Shown: positions 26,701 to 35,162, counted from the stretch's first letter. The stretch is DNA of 64,000 bases from Neisseria shayeganii 871 (GCF_000226875.1 NZ_JH164926.1:1959252-2023251), one strand, 5' to 3'. Made by a program: numbers and translations. The notes: generated from the letters alone by a model not told the origin.

Positions 26701-29255
26701 TAGACATGCCAGCCCAGCTCAGATTGCGTGCCTTCTTTGAGGCGTTCATTACGCCCTTGCGCTTCGTATTCGATATGCCGCTCGCGGCCGGTTTCGACAA
26801 GAGCGGTTACCAAATGCTCGTTGGTATTGCGCACCACTTGCGCAGCAATCCGTCCTTCTCCTGCCGCTTCAATGGTGGCGCTGCGGTTATTGACCTGTTC
26901 CGATTTGCCCTGCGCCACATTGTCTGCCGATAAGTTGCCGCCGATAGATAATCGGTCGGCACTGTACAGCACGGCCTGTTCTCGGTTGTTCAAATTGCGG
27001 ACACCGATATCCAAACGCTCACGCGCCGCCACAACGGCAGCCTGAGTCTTCTGCCCTGCGGCTTCTTCTCGGTTAGTAAGCGTGTCGGCGGAAATTGCCA
27101 CATGGTTGCCAAAAATTCGGCCCGTGCCGATATTGTCTACCGTTTTTTCGGCGCGAATTTTGGTCAAGCCGTTACTGTTGGCCAACCCTCGGTTACTTAG
27201 GGTTTGTATGACCGACAATTCCACAAGATTAAGCGCCTCCAACTGACCAGCCGCGGTATTGTCGATATGAGCGGCATGCATTTGAAGACGGTCGCCTGCC
27301 GACAAAGCGGCTGCATTCATTAGCCTCCCTTCGGTAGAAATCGTCAAATTACGCCCGCTTTGCAACGATTCGGCTAATGACAAATCTTGTTTTATTATCA
27401 AGCTCAAATCACGCCCGGCGGCCATATTGCCGCTTTTATCTATCCTGTTGGCTTGAATACGGATATCTTGTGCAGACCGTAACCGGCCATTTTGATTGCG
27501 TACCGTATCCCCGAAAACCGCCAACCGCTCTGCGGTTTCTACGCTACCGCTCCGATTGTCGAATAGCCGGCTGGAAATATCGGCTTGTACAGCACGAATC
27601 GTGCCGTTCTGATTGTTGAATAACTCGCCGTCGGCTGTGAGCTGGTGCAGAGCTAAGGTACCTTGGTTGCTTAAAGTTTTTCTGCTGGTCAGATCGGCTT
27701 GGCCGTTCGTTTCAATTTGCCCGTGATTGTCTAAATCTTCAGCAAGAATGCGCCCATTCGCCAATAAGAGAAGTGAGATTGTGCTATTCGGTTGCCGTAC
27801 CAATTCTCCTGATCCCGCAGCCTGGCCAGGTAAAATACTGCTTCCGTTATTGCCATTGCTATGGCTACCTGAATGCTTGGCATCAGCTTGTATGACACCA
27901 ATATGGGCATCTTTACGATTAACCAGATTATGGACGTCAATAGACAGGCCCTGTAAACCGGTTTGACTGAGACGTCCCTGGTTTACCAACTCTCGGGCAT
28001 GGATGTCCAGTCTGGCTGCTTGCATTTGGCCGTTTTGTCGGTTGGTGACGGTGTCTGCATGATGGACAATCATTTGACCGGACGCAGTCAATAAACCTGT
28101 GTTAGTGATTTTCCCGGTTTGTAGGAGTAAGTCTTGATGTGCCGATACAGTACCGGAATTTTCCAGTGCATGCGCCTGAACATTGACTTCTGCCGGCACA
28201 CTATTTTGTGCATTTGAGCGTGGATGTGCCGTAGCAATACTGCCTGTATTTTCCAGCTTGCCGTCTGCAGAAATCTTTACGCCCCCGGCAGTCGCAAAAA
28301 TTTGTCCCGCATTATTGATCCCTACCCCACGATCGGTACTGACCAATGAAATTTTACCGGCATACATACCGCCTAGCTTACCGGTATCAATTGCGATGGT
28401 CCGAGCCGCGGCTTGGTTAGCTATCGGCTGGTAAACTCCTTTGGCAAAAGAATCATAATTACCGGCAGCCACCTCCAAATCGTTGGCCCATATCCCGGCT
28501 TGAATTTGACTGGTTTGTGACAAAATGCGGGTATAGTCTGCACCAAATGTATCCAAACCGTTACCCGCAATAGCAATATTACCTTGGCGTACCCGAAACC
28601 CCTCTAAACTGGGACCTTGGATAACTGGGGTACCAGTCGTCAACGTCACGCCGGACGCATTGATGAAACCGGCACCATTTACCTGTATCCCAGCCGGATT
28701 GGCAACAACTATTTCGGCACGCCGACCAGCCACTTCGATATGGCCATTCAATAGAGAAGGATTGCTGCTATTGACTTGATTAACAATAATTCGCGCCTCT
28801 CCCGTAGCCAATAGGGGATTGCCCTGTATCCATCCGGCCAATTGTGTAGGAGCGTTACGCCTGCTGTTATTAAGTACAGCACCGCGGCTGTCAACGTCAA
28901 AGCGGCGGTACTCGTTAACCGATACACCACCGGCAGATGGTGTTTGAATATTGATCTGAGGTAATCCGTTACCAGTTCGTAGAATAATTGCCTGGCGGGC
29001 TGCCGATGTGGTTTTATCCGCCTCTATGCCGCCGGCTGATGCCGGAGCAACGGGCACAGTAATGGATAAAGTTGCCACAAAGAGGGAGAATGCCAATAAC
29101 GAACAGGTAAATCCATGGCCTGCTTGATCGCTTATGCCGGCTGCTCCGATACTGGAATCTCCTATACTTTTTCCGTCTCTCTTCGTGTTTTCAGCAACAA
29201 CGACGAGACTGTTACGTTTCTTGTTGAAAATAACTTTGTATAGATTCTTATTCAT
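20775..29255 (-). CDS. tpsA: TpsA filamentous exoprotein with polymorphic C-terminal toxin
   Basis: 2826 residues. The N-terminus MNKNLYKVIFNKKRNSLVVV is an extended signal peptide region, followed by a hydrophobic core and ASAGG cleavage site (about 74). A TPS haemagglutinin domain (about 85-330, with VNQVNSSNPSLLNGHIEVAG and NPAGIQVNGAGFIN) is recognised by TpsB. A long beta-helical repeat region follows, then a GC-rich pretoxin part with VGRNAAENNW near 2500. Base composition drops after that motif. The final 130 residues hold LPTCGHNCATLIL, DFSHFVVVDGV and VRDPHG: Cys, His and Asp in the order of papain/C39-like proteases. Resembles CdiA and meningococcal TpsA. The secreted filament probably delivers this domain to neighbouring cells. 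Confidence 0.92.
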   Translation of the reverse strand: MNKNLYKVIFNKKRNSLVVVAENTKRDGKSIGDSSIGAAGISDQAGHGFTCSLLAFSLFVATLSITVPVAPASAGGIEADKTTSAARQAIILRTGNGLPQINIQTPSAGGVSVNEYRRFDVDSRGAVLNNSRRNAPTQLAGWIQGNPLLATGEARIIVNQVNSSNPSLLNGHIEVAGRRAEIVVANPAGIQVNGAGFINASGVTLTTGTPVIQGPSLEGFRVRQGNIAIAGNGLDTFGADYTRILSQTSQIQAGIWANDLEVAAGNYDSFAKGVYQPIANQAAARTIAIDTGKLGGMYAGKISLVSTDRGVGINNAGQIFATAGGVKISADGKLENTGSIATAHPRSNAQNSVPAEVNVQAHALENSGTVSAHQDLLLQTGKITNTGLLTASGQMIVHHADTVTNRQNGQMQAARLDIHARELVNQGRLSQTGLQGLSIDVHNLVNRKDAHIGVIQADAKHSGSHSNGNNGSSILPGQAAGSGELVRQPNSTISLLLLANGRILAEDLDNHGQIETNGQADLTSRKTLSNQGTLALHQLTADGELFNNQNGTIRAVQADISSRLFDNRSGSVETAERLAVFGDTVRNQNGRLRSAQDIRIQANRIDKSGNMAAGRDLSLIIKQDLSLAESLQSGRNLTISTEGRLMNAAALSAGDRLQMHAAHIDNTAAGQLEALNLVELSVIQTLSNRGLANSNGLTKIRAEKTVDNIGTGRIFGNHVAISADTLTNREEAAGQKTQAAVVAARERLDIGVRNLNNREQAVLYSADRLSIGGNLSADNVAQGKSEQVNNRSATIEAAGEGRIAAQVVRNTNEHLVTALVETGRERHIEYEAQGRNERLKEGTQSELGWHVYNDESDHLHTPDGRDHERWHKYDYERVIQQTEVKETAPAKIIAGGRLEIDADELHNADSQIIAGGQLVVSTAQDNLHQQETFGTTTVSDEGTLHHYWRHRRKGRDSTGHSAQAYTPAPQVRQLSLGSHAYREFASSLPATSSPGDRAVNRADVSVRVDTAGIRLPGSSFFIVNPNSPDYLVETDPRFADYRKWLGSDYMLRELGINQENIQKRLGDGFYEQRLLREQIAKLTGHRFLDGYRNDEEQFKALMNNGLTAAKSFNLTPGIALSDDQVARLTSDIVWLVEQTVSLPDGNSQKVWVPQVYLRVRPGDVNGGGALLGGNVTELNIAKTLSNSGTIAGRRAVYLNAGSLDNSGRVSADQLDIRTAGDINNTGGILDAGKTMLLKAGGDITSRSTLAGNTNAQGSVTHIDRLAGIYLTAEKEGILTAAAQGNIHLDASELGNQSENGRTTLHAEQDITLGTLSTERLQGNHFDSDNRIIRAQQRDVGSTIRTRGELLLSADRDLKAEAAEIGGETVRAQAGRNLFIGSGRQTEQVDDAAKHTGRTGGGRKQSNTHQIFTESKTAVGSNIHADKLRLHAGGDMTVSGSQVSAAEQNRLSATGRIDIRAEENTFTSRTYDREQRSGLSGGFKDGVASVGYSKSDNSLQQTEQRSSLTLSQVGSVRGDTDILAGQALNVQAARLAAGGDLKLQGSEVNLNAAYISGSRETEQRSKQSGFAVGITYDPYTAAQTAYDRTKGSGGYSDSWVGKWMQHESAMSKASMAAATPLVITGGASRSLSANSRQHSEAVVTSATAGKNLHIAATQGSLTSQGAKLGAEGDAYLNAQEHIRLDYAADQHSQEAHSRRSGFSIDNRDHLTPGGTFNDHSQGDAERSRITGTQLSAGGQAFLQAERGDISLIGGSAVAEQDLTLQAGGDVRLLSSQNRSRSQEQEISSGIGSAVISDTEHFNGWMKHSRRDEQQQVEQVRSQIGSLGGNVRIRAGANYVQQVADVVAAKDIEIDAKHIDILTGHNHGSRLSSERDLKIGNFAKISSPILDLINAAEGAVKSREDDRTRALQGMAAAAKGYNTVAGNGALLKAEVGFGFKTANSRQAQSYEHSQSNALTAGGNLRLGSSEGDIRLQNTRAKAGDSLTLDSARDIILEAGHHRERAEGKNSHAGLSVGVGVSVGAQTGFYAYAEAGGGKGEHRLDARSHGHTELQAERLTLNSRRDTILAGARAQAERIDADIGGKLHIESLQEHSEQHSKQSQGGVRVQISFGTAWEASGHYSTARADGSSSRVAEQSGLFAGEGGYHINAGQVHLKGGAITSTAPAAQNELTTQRLTFENLHNRSHYSAQSATISGSYGHNPGVKQPDGSYRPEAGYSDGPQFNPSLPQRAQGSSESTTYAVLSEGNIRIGGQPSSAAQLGIRSQADGANEQLAALPDLQRILHRQRTVAQASAEIYSAAQTYSANRAKAAEAHKQQAEQEMQQAKDSGDATAYAAAEQRKQQAEHTLAAWGVGGGKSRALNAVTTVLTGSLGGQNGLQVASNALAPYAATVIGDTFGQNGSQPNQAAQLLSHAILGAALAYANGGDAKAGAAAGAGAEAAAQVLTRTLYGEEAAKRPDLLPEREKEQIRSLSSAVAAVVGGVVSNSNSDNTAAGVLADAQTGGVVGRNAAENNWLSAKQLIEFDKAHAACGSDEVCKQRVIDAAKTLSQSQDTRLTWAKISCTAWGSCDELNAMNRQWAHSLGIHNVVAELRKHYPHASHQDLLAAARRYSAEAADSFDKGSTRFIVGVLNDLPALGAVGSGVRSGARGLVNSTLKRSAINAAPSREAAEHLARHPLLDDALERAGTLSRPTIYQGNLPTCGHNCATLILNQHGKAVDVGSLIQSIPPSNRGIHGYDVATLLKQNGLDALSVTRRNVDDLARYTARGESVIVRIQKNDFSHFVVVDGVTMRNGKRVVAVRDPHGIQYFSPVDTFRQSFTGDVIITR

Positions 29256-29432
29256 AGGAGCTCTGCCGTAAAAATCAGACCAGTAAACTTAATAAGTTGA
29301 AGCAGATTAACCCTAAATTATGAAATTAAGTGTTTTTCTGCCTTCATCCTTACAACATACCAAATTATCTCAAATTATCGCCTCAGACCCCATAGTTTTT
29401 CAGTTCTAACAACAAGCGGCCCTAAAAGCAAA
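29256..29432. other. tpsA upstream region
   Basis: AT-rich stretch between tpsA and the tRNA terminator. It must hold the tpsA promoter, but I see only a weak CATAAT box near 29318-29323 (reverse strand) without a matching -35. The ribosome site before the tpsA ATG is poor (AGAG). No gene found. Confidence 0.4.
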
Positions 29433-29458
29433 CAGGCCTAAGCTTTTGCTTAGGCCTG
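29433..29458 (-). terminator. rho-independent terminator of the tRNA transcript
   Basis: An 11-base perfect stem (CAGGCCTAAGC and its complement) with a four-base loop, 7 bases after the tRNA-Lys 3' end. On the reverse strand it is followed by TTTGCTTTT. Confidence 0.8.
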
Positions 29459-29465
29459 CAATATC

Positions 29466-29541
29466 TGGTGGGTCGTGAAGGATTCGAACCTTCGACCAAC
29501 GGATTAAAAGTCCGCTGCTCTACCGACTGAGCTAACGACCC
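29466..29541 (-). tRNA. tRNA-Lys (anticodon UUU)
   Basis: 76 bases with encoded CCA. GGGTCGT pairs with ACGACCC in the acceptor stem. The anticodon loop is CTTTTAA, giving UUU; the T-arm loop is GTTCGAATC. Second of a two-tRNA transcript. Confidence 0.96.
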
Positions 29542-29545
29542 TTTT

Positions 29546-29621
29546 TGGCTCCCCGACCTGGGCTCGAACCAGGGACCTGCGGATTAACAGTCCGTCGCTC
29601 TACCGACTGAGCTATCGGGGA
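29546..29621 (-). tRNA. tRNA-Asn (anticodon GUU)
   Basis: 76 bases with encoded CCA. TCCCCGA pairs with TCGGGGA in the acceptor stem. The anticodon loop CTGTTAA gives GUU; the T-loop is GTTCGAGCC. Four bases upstream of tRNA-Lys on the same strand. Confidence 0.96.
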
Positions 29622-29734
29622 AAGGAAGCGCGCATTATAGGTTTAGTTTTCCAGCCTGTCAAACCATCCGGGCAGATTTTTCTGATATTTCTAATAAGTG
29701 CTTCATATTAAAAATAAGATAAGCCAATCGGCGC

Positions 29735-31096
29735 TTATTTTTGCAGCTTCGCTTTGCGCTCAGCCAGCCAATGTTCCAAATAATGAATGCTCACGCCGCC
29801 TTGGGCGAAGCCTTCGTCACGGAACAAATCGGCATGCAGATCGGCATTGGTTTTGATGCCGCTGATGGTCAGTTCGGAAATGGCCACCCGCATTTTGGCC
29901 ATCGCCTGCTCGCGGGTTTTGCCGTACACGCAGATCTTGCCGATCAGGCTGTCGTAATTTGGCGGAATGCGGTAGCCCTGATAAATGTGGCTGTCCACCC
30001 GCACGCCGAAGCCGCCGGGCAAGTGGCAGCTGGTGATGCAGCCGGGGCTGGGAATAAAGGTGTAAGGGTCTTCTGCATTGATGCGGCACTCGAAAGCGTG
30101 ACCTTCGATCACGATGTCTGCCTGCGTATATTGCAGCGGCAAACCGGCGGCAATGCGGATCTGCTCCTGCACAATGTCCACGCCGGTCACCAGCTCGGTC
30201 ACCGGATGCTCCACTTGTACGCGGGTGTTCATCTCGATAAAGAAGAATTCGCCGTCTTCATAAAGAAACTCAAATGTGCCGGCCCCACGATAGCCGATGC
30301 GTTTACAGGCCTCGACACAGGCTTGGCCGATTTTGTCGCGCTCTTGGGCGGTGATGCCGGGAGCCGGCGCTTCTTCAATCACTTTCTGGTGGCGGCGCTG
30401 CAAAGAACAGTCGCGCTCACCCAGATAAATGGCGTTGCCGTGTTCATCGGCCAGCACTTGAATTTCTACGTGGCGCGGCCGTTGCAGATAACGCTCCATA
30501 TACACCATCGGATTGCCGAAGGCAGCATCGGCTTCGGTGCGGGTCATTTCCACCGATTTGAGCAGGTCTTCGCGCCGCTCTACCACGCGCATACCGCGAC
30601 CGCCGCCGCCACCGGAGGCCTTGATGATGACCGGGAAGCCCACTTTATCCGCAATCTGGAGAATGGTTTCGGGATCCTCCGGCAAGGCGCCGTCAGAACC
30701 GGGCACGCAAGGCACGCCGGCTTCCAACATGGCGATTTTGGCCGACACTTTGTCACCCATCATGCGGATGGTATGGGCGCGCGGACCGATAAACACAAAG
30801 CCGGATTGCTCCACCTGCTCGGCAAACCGATCATTCTCGGCCAAAAAGCCGTAGCCGGGATGAATCGCATCGGCTCCGGTCACCTCGGCGGCGGCAATAA
30901 TGGCAGGGATATTCAGGTAGCTTTGCGGCGAAGGCGCCGGGCCGATGCAGACGGATTCATCAGCCAGCTTCACATGCAGGCTGTCTTTATCTGCTTCGGA
31001 ATGCACCGCCACGGTGGCGATGCCCATTTCACGGCAGGCGCGCAGTACGCGCAAGGCGATTTCGCCGCGGTTGGCGATGAGGACTTTTTTCAACAT
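29735..31096 (-). CDS. accC: acetyl-CoA carboxylase, biotin carboxylase subunit
   Basis: Carboxylates the biotin on AccB with ATP and bicarbonate, the first step of fatty acid synthesis. The 453-residue product starts [20 protein letters not shown]. It has the ATP-grasp glycine-rich loop [14 protein letters not shown], the [19 protein letters not shown] segment and [14 protein letters not shown] with catalytic residues. It follows aroQ, accB and an unknown gene on the same strand. Confidence 0.98.
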   Translation of the reverse strand: MLKKVLIANRGEIALRVLRACREMGIATVAVHSEADKDSLHVKLADESVCIGPAPSPQSYLNIPAIIAAAEVTGADAIHPGYGFLAENDRFAEQVEQSGFVFIGPRAHTIRMMGDKVSAKIAMLEAGVPCVPGSDGALPEDPETILQIADKVGFPVIIKASGGGGGRGMRVVERREDLLKSVEMTRTEADAAFGNPMVYMERYLQRPRHVEIQVLADEHGNAIYLGERDCSLQRRHQKVIEEAPAPGITAQERDKIGQACVEACKRIGYRGAGTFEFLYEDGEFFFIEMNTRVQVEHPVTELVTGVDIVQEQIRIAAGLPLQYTQADIVIEGHAFECRINAEDPYTFIPSPGCITSCHLPGGFGVRVDSHIYQGYRIPPNYDSLIGKICVYGKTREQAMAKMRVAISELTISGIKTNADLHADLFRDEGFAQGGVSIHYLEHWLAERKAKLQK

Positions 31097-31287
31097 ATCG
31101 TTTTCCTAACAGGGAAAATATTTTGCAGGCTACCTGAAAACCGAAGATTTCTGCGGAGCGAAAACCGCGCTTACCCAACAGCCAACAGAAGCTCGGCACA
31201 TTTCACCCACAACGCGGCATCTTGAGCGGGACGGGAAAAGCCTTATGCGGGTTCGGCATCAACCGTTTGCGCCGACAGGCTATGGCT

Positions 31288-31755
31288 TTACCTAATCAAT
31301 TCAATTACGTTGCGAAACTCTTCCATGGCTTCGGGGGATTTGAGCATTTCCTCAAAGGCGTCGCCGACTGCGCACGAGCCCGGTTGCAGATGGATGATTT
31401 CACGCACGGCGAATTGTTTGACGCCCCAGCTGCTGGTCGGATGGGGATCGCGGACGGATGCGGCGGCATTGTCGGTTTCGGATTGCTCATACTGCGGTTC
31501 TCCGAGAAGCCGTGCAACGAAGCGGGCATGGGGGCTGTCGCCGGAGACGGGCGGGTAACGCTTGATGTATTGCCGTACGGTTGCTTCGTCGGAGGCATGG
31601 CCAAATGTTGCCGGCCAAGCGGCGGTCAAGTCGGCACATGGTGATACAACCACGCGCCCGTCGCGCATTTGCACCATCACGTTATAGAGATCATCCATGG
31701 CCGCCGCCGTCTGTACGGTCAGCAGGCAGCTTGCCACAAGCAGCCAACGTTTCAT
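31288..31755 (-). CDS. hypothetical exported protein between accB and accC
   Basis: 155 residues from ATG 31755. The start MKRWLLVASCLLTVQTAAA is a signal peptide with an AXA-type cleavage site, so a periplasmic protein is expected. There are two cysteines (SPCADL, PGSCAV) that might pair. No domain recognised. It lies 12 bases after accB in the same direction. accB and accC are normally adjacent, so this is an insertion of an unrelated gene in the operon. A GTG at 31761 is an alternative start. Confidence 0.7.
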   Translation of the reverse strand: MKRWLLVASCLLTVQTAAAMDDLYNVMVQMRDGRVVVSPCADLTAAWPATFGHASDEATVRQYIKRYPPVSGDSPHARFVARLLGEPQYEQSETDNAAASVRDPHPTSSWGVKQFAVREIIHLQPGSCAVGDAFEEMLKSPEAMEEFRNVIELIR

Positions 31756-31767
31756 CGACACAAGCCT

Positions 31768-32232
31768 TTATTCGATAATGAACAAGGGCTCGCCGTATTC
31801 GACCGGCTGGCCGTTTTCCACCAAAATTTCTTTTACTACGCCGGATTTTTCGGCTTCGATTTCGTTCATCAATTTCATGGCCTCAATAATGCACAGGGTA
31901 TCGCCGGCATTCACGGTTTGGCCGACCTCCACGAAAGCCGGCGCATTCGGGCCGGGAGCTCGGTAGAAAGTGCCCACCATGGGGGACTTTTGGGCATGAC
32001 CCAAATCACGGGCGGCGGGAGCGGCCTCGACAGGCGCCGCGGTAACGGCGGCGGGCGCGGCGGCAAGCGGAGCGGCGGCTGTTACCGCCGGCGCGGCCGG
32101 CGCATAAGCGGCTTGAGGCGCAGCCAAGGAGCGGGTAATACGCACTTTCTCCTCACCTTCGGTCACTTCGATTTCGGCAATGCCGGACTCCTCCACCAAG
32201 TCGATCAGTTTTTTCAGTTTGCGTAAATCCAT
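31768..32232 (-). CDS. accB: acetyl-CoA carboxylase biotin carboxyl carrier protein
   Basis: Carries biotin between the carboxylase and transferase sites. From ATG 32232 it has 154 residues: N-terminal [20 protein letters not shown], a flexible Ala/Pro linker (residues about 45-75) and the biotinyl domain with [12 protein letters not shown], where the lysine is biotinylated. Upstream in-frame codons to 32343 overlap aroQ and are not family-like. Confidence 0.97.
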   Translation of the reverse strand: MDLRKLKKLIDLVEESGIAEIEVTEGEEKVRITRSLAAPQAAYAPAAPAVTAAAPLAAAPAAVTAAPVEAAPAARDLGHAQKSPMVGTFYRAPGPNAPAFVEVGQTVNAGDTLCIIEAMKLMNEIEAEKSGVVKEILVENGQPVEYGEPLFIIE

Positions 32233-32273
32233 GATGTTGATCCTTTGTTCGGAAATAAGGGGCCGGCCGCAAT

Positions 32274-32720
32274 TTAGCGGCGGCTTAGATATTCGATGGC
32301 GAAGTCGGCGGCGGCATGATAGCCGTGTACGCCCAAGCCGCAAATCACACCTTGCGCCAAATCCGACAAATAAGAGTGGTGGCGGAAGGGCTCGCGGGCA
32401 TGCACATTAGACAAGTGGACTTCGATAAAAGGTTTGCCGGCGGCGGCCAAGGCATCGCGCAGGGCGATACTGGTATGCGTGAAAGCGGCGGGATTGATGA
32501 TGATGAAAGCGGTGCGGTCACCCAAAGCAGCCTGCACACGCTCGATTAAGATGTGTTCGGCATTGCTTTGCAACGCCTCGAAAGCCAGACCGGCAGCTTC
32601 CGCGCGTTGCCGTAGGGATTGGTTGATTTCCGCCAGCGTGGTGCGGCCGTAAATTTCCGGTTCGCGCTGGCCCAACAAGTTCAGATTGGGACCGTGCAAA
32701 ACAAGCAGGGTGGGCTTCAT
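32274..32720 (-). CDS. aroQ: type II 3-dehydroquinate dehydratase
   Basis: Third step of the shikimate pathway. From ATG 32720 it has 148 residues: [18 protein letters not shown] (catalytic Tyr lid region), [17 protein letters not shown], and [18 protein letters not shown] with the catalytic His. First gene of the aroQ-accB-accC operon, an arrangement common in beta- and gammaproteobacteria. Confidence 0.97.
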   Translation of the reverse strand: MKPTLLVLHGPNLNLLGQREPEIYGRTTLAEINQSLRQRAEAAGLAFEALQSNAEHILIERVQAALGDRTAFIIINPAAFTHTSIALRDALAAAGKPFIEVHLSNVHAREPFRHHSYLSDLAQGVICGLGVHGYHAAADFAIEYLSRR

Positions 32721-32770
32721 AAGGGAAAACTGCCTCGCCAAGCAAGACAGCGCCAAAAATGGAAAATGGG

Positions 32771-32826
32771 ATTTTCAGCGAATTTCGGCGAAATGTCCAG
32801 CTTTGTCGCCGAAATTCGCTGAAAAT
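32771..32826 (-). promoter_or_regulatory. 21-base perfect inverted repeat in the aroQ-accBC leader
   Basis: The arm at 32771-32791 (ATTTTCAGCGAATTTCGGCGA) pairs exactly with 32806-32826 around a 14-base loop. It lies between the candidate promoter (start near 32889) and the aroQ ATG at 32720, so it would form a strong hairpin in the leader. It has no U-run, so it is a poor terminator. It may be an attenuator, a protein operator or a small repeat element. Confidence 0.6.
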
Positions 32827-32895
32827 TAAAAACGACCACCCACTCAAACGGCGGATGGCCAATCAAAATACTGAAGAGCAATCGTTCTAAACAGA

Positions 32896-32924
32896 AGTTT
32901 AGCGAAAATGTAGGAATGTGTAAA
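32896..32924 (-). promoter_or_regulatory. candidate promoter of aroQ-accB-accC
   Basis: Reverse strand TTTACA (32924-32919), 17-base spacer, TAAACT (32901-32896). About 170 bases before the aroQ ATG. Confidence 0.5.
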
Positions 32925-32930
32925 GGTTTC

Positions 32931-32959
32931 AGGCTACCTGAAAATCTTTCAGGTAGCCT
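32931..32959 (-). terminator. inverted uptake-sequence pair after ydcH-like gene
   Basis: Two exact eikDUS words facing each other with a 3-base loop, 9 bases past the stop of the YdcH-family gene. It probably separates that gene from the aroQ operon. Confidence 0.75.
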
Positions 32960-32967
32960 GATTGTAC

Positions 32968-33195
32968 TTATTGCTGGCGCTCGGCATCCGCTTTACGCAG
33001 AATTACATACAGCTGATCCTTCAAAAACAGTTTTTTCTTTTTCAATTCTTCGATTTCATCCAAACCGCTGGTTACCGGGTTGTTTTCAAGGCCGGTGATT
33101 TTGTCGTCCAGCTCGTTGTGTTCGTTAAACAGGCGGGCGAAGTGGTTGTCGGTTTGTTTCAGTTCGCTGATCAAATCGCGATATTCGGGAAACAT
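32968..33195 (-). CDS. YdcH family (DUF465) small protein
   Basis: 75-residue, highly charged helical protein. MFPEYRDLISELKQTDNHF and the EIEELKKKKLFLKDQLY heptad region match the YdcH/DUF465 family of small coiled-coil proteins of unknown function. Preceded by GAAAGGA as ribosome site. Monocistronic by its flanking terminator. Confidence 0.85.
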   Translation of the reverse strand: MFPEYRDLISELKQTDNHFARLFNEHNELDDKITGLENNPVTSGLDEIEELKKKKLFLKDQLYVILRKADAERQQ

Positions 33196-33324
33196 GATGG
33201 TCCTTTCTCAGGTCTGGTTTCAATACACAGGAATAACGTGGGGATACTATCACACCGCCCTGAAAAAAACGAGTTGGCCTGCTATCATGCGCCCTGCCCT
33301 AAGGCTACCTGAAAGCATAGTGTG

Positions 33325-33660
33325 ATGAATCTTCTGCAAACCTTTTTTCTGTTTGTGCTGACTGCGCTGGCCGAAATCGTCGGCTGTTGGCTGCCCTATC
33401 TGTGGCTGAACAAGCAGTTCCCCGCCTGGGTACTGCTGCCGGCCGCCGCGAGTCTGGCCCTATTCGCCTGGTTGCTGAGCCTGCACCCCACGGAAGCCGG
33501 ACGTACTTATGCGGCATACGGCGGAGTCTATATCGGCAGCGCCATGGTTTGGCTGTGGCTGGTAGAAGGCGTGCGGCCGCAATGGAGCGACTACTTGGGC
33601 GCGGCGCTCTGCCTGTGCGGCGCAGCAGTCATCCTGTTGGGCGCAAGCAAAACCGTTTAA
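33325..33660 (+). CDS. UPF0060 (YnfA-like) inner membrane protein
   Basis: 111 residues, four hydrophobic helices. [19 protein letters not shown] and [19 protein letters not shown] are hallmarks of the YnfA/UPF0060 family, related to small multidrug resistance transporters but of uncertain function. ATG 33325 is preferred over the overlapping GTG at 33322. An eikDUS lies 10 bases upstream. Confidence 0.9.
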   Translation: MNLLQTFFLFVLTALAEIVGCWLPYLWLNKQFPAWVLLPAAASLALFAWLLSLHPTEAGRTYAAYGGVYIGSAMVWLWLVEGVRPQWSDYLGAALCLCGAAVILLGASKTV

Positions 33661-33742
33661 TAGCATGACCAAGCTACCTGAATTGACCACGCGGCATGGT
33701 AGAATCCACGCCGTTTTCCGTATTTCTACCCATTGGAATCCC

Positions 33743-34945
33743 ATGCAAAACTATTCTTTTCCCGACGAGCGCGGCTTTTTCGGCGAACACGGCGGCGCTT
33801 ATGTTTCCGAAACCCTGATTCCCGCCCTGCAAGAATTGGCCCAAGCCTACCGAGAAGCCAAAAACGATCCCGCATTTTGGGCCGCCTTCCGCCACGATTT
33901 GAAACACTACGTCGGCCGCCCCAGCCCGGTTTACCATGCCGCACGCTTGAGCGAACAACTCGGCGGCGCACAAATCTGGCTCAAGCGGGAAGACCTCAAC
34001 CACACCGGCGCGCATAAAGTGAACAACACCATCGGTCAGGCCCTGTTGGCCAAGCGTATGGGTAAAAAGCGCGTGATTGCCGAAACCGGCGCCGGCCAGC
34101 ACGGCGTGGCCAGCGCCACCGTGGCCGCACGTTTCGGCATGGAGTGCCACGTTTATATGGGCGCGGACGACATCCAACGCCAAGCGCCGAATGTATTCCG
34201 CATGAAGCTGTTGGGCGCCAACGTAGTGGGCGTGGACAGCGGCAGCCGCACCTTGAAAGACGCCATGAACGAAGCCATGCGCGAGTGGGTGGCACGAGTG
34301 GACGACACCTTCTACATCATCGGCACCGCCGCCGGCCCCGCACCTTACCCAGAAATGGTGCGCGACTTCCAATGCGTGATCGGCAACGAAGCCAAGGAGC
34401 AGATGCTGGAAGCCATCGGCCGCCAGCCCGACGTGGCCGTGGCCTGTGTGGGTGGCGGCTCCAATGCCATCGGTTTGTTCTTCCCCTATATCGACGAAAA
34501 AAACGTGCGCCTGGTCGGCGTGGAAGCAGGCGGCAAAGGCGTGGAGACAGACGAGCACGCCGCACCAATTAGCAGCAACGCCCCGATCGGCGTCTTGCAC
34601 GGTTTCCGCAGCTACCTGATGCAGGACGAACACGGCCAAGTAGTCGGCACCCATTCCGTCTCCGCCGGTTTGGACTACCCGGGCATCGGCCCCGAACACA
34701 GCCACCTGGCCGATCTCGGCCGCGTCGAATACCAGGCCGCCAACGACGATGCCGCGCTGGAAGCCTTTGATTTGCTGTGCCGATACGAAGGCATCATCCC
34801 CGCGCTGGAAAGCAGCCACGCGTTGGCGTGGGCGGTGGCCGAAGCGCCGAAAATGGGCAAAGACCAAGTGATCTTGGTGAATTTGTCCGGCCGCGGCGAC
34901 AAAGACATCAACACGGTAGCAAAGCTAAAAGGAATTGAATTGTAA
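33743..34945 (+). CDS. trpB: tryptophan synthase beta chain
   Basis: PLP enzyme that joins indole and serine to tryptophan. From ATG 33743 it has 400 residues: [18 protein letters not shown] at the start, the PLP lysine in HTGAHKVNN, the phosphate-binding GGGSNAIG and the C-terminal [11 protein letters not shown]. trpA is not adjacent. The in-frame GTG/ATG upstream (33665) adds residues unlike the family. Confidence 0.97.
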   Translation: MQNYSFPDERGFFGEHGGAYVSETLIPALQELAQAYREAKNDPAFWAAFRHDLKHYVGRPSPVYHAARLSEQLGGAQIWLKREDLNHTGAHKVNNTIGQALLAKRMGKKRVIAETGAGQHGVASATVAARFGMECHVYMGADDIQRQAPNVFRMKLLGANVVGVDSGSRTLKDAMNEAMREWVARVDDTFYIIGTAAGPAPYPEMVRDFQCVIGNEAKEQMLEAIGRQPDVAVACVGGGSNAIGLFFPYIDEKNVRLVGVEAGGKGVETDEHAAPISSNAPIGVLHGFRSYLMQDEHGQVVGTHSVSAGLDYPGIGPEHSHLADLGRVEYQAANDDAALEAFDLLCRYEGIIPALESSHALAWAVAEAPKMGKDQVILVNLSGRGDKDINTVAKLKGIEL

Positions 34946-34956
34946 AAGAAACAGCA

Positions 34957-34987
34957 TTTCAGGTAGCCTACAAGGGCTACCTGAAAA
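34957..34987 (+). terminator. inverted uptake-sequence pair after trpB
   Basis: TTTCAGGTAGCC (34957-34968) and GGCTACCTGAAAA (34975-34987) form a stem of about 12 bases, 11 bases after the trpB stop. Confidence 0.7.
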
Positions 34988-34995
34988 TATATGCT

Positions 34996-35162
34996 GAGAC
35001 CTTTGCAAAACCTCCAGATGTGGATGCAGTTCAAGGCGTAGCAGCGCAGTGAGTGTGAACGCCAGGAATCCCCGTGGGACAGACATATCATCTAGATAGG
35101 CAAGCGAGCGAGCAGCACACAACGCAGAAATGCGCCGCAGGTAGGGGTTTTGCAAAGGTCTC
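34996..35162. mobile_element. miniature inverted-repeat element, copy 2
   Basis: 167 bases from GAGACCTTTGCAAAACC to GGTTTTGCAAAGGTCTC, perfect terminal repeats. In reverse orientation it matches 9271-9454 along almost its full length, with about 15 point differences or fewer by eye and one 17-base indel. Flanks extend the symmetry to GCTGAGACC...GGTCTCAGGC. Non-coding. Confidence 0.85.

Noticed and set aside
29466..29621. tRNA-Lys/tRNA-Asn pair as the attachment site of the tps island
   Set aside because: No partial tRNA copy was found at the other edge near 13.9 kb and there is no integrase, so site-specific integration is not supported.
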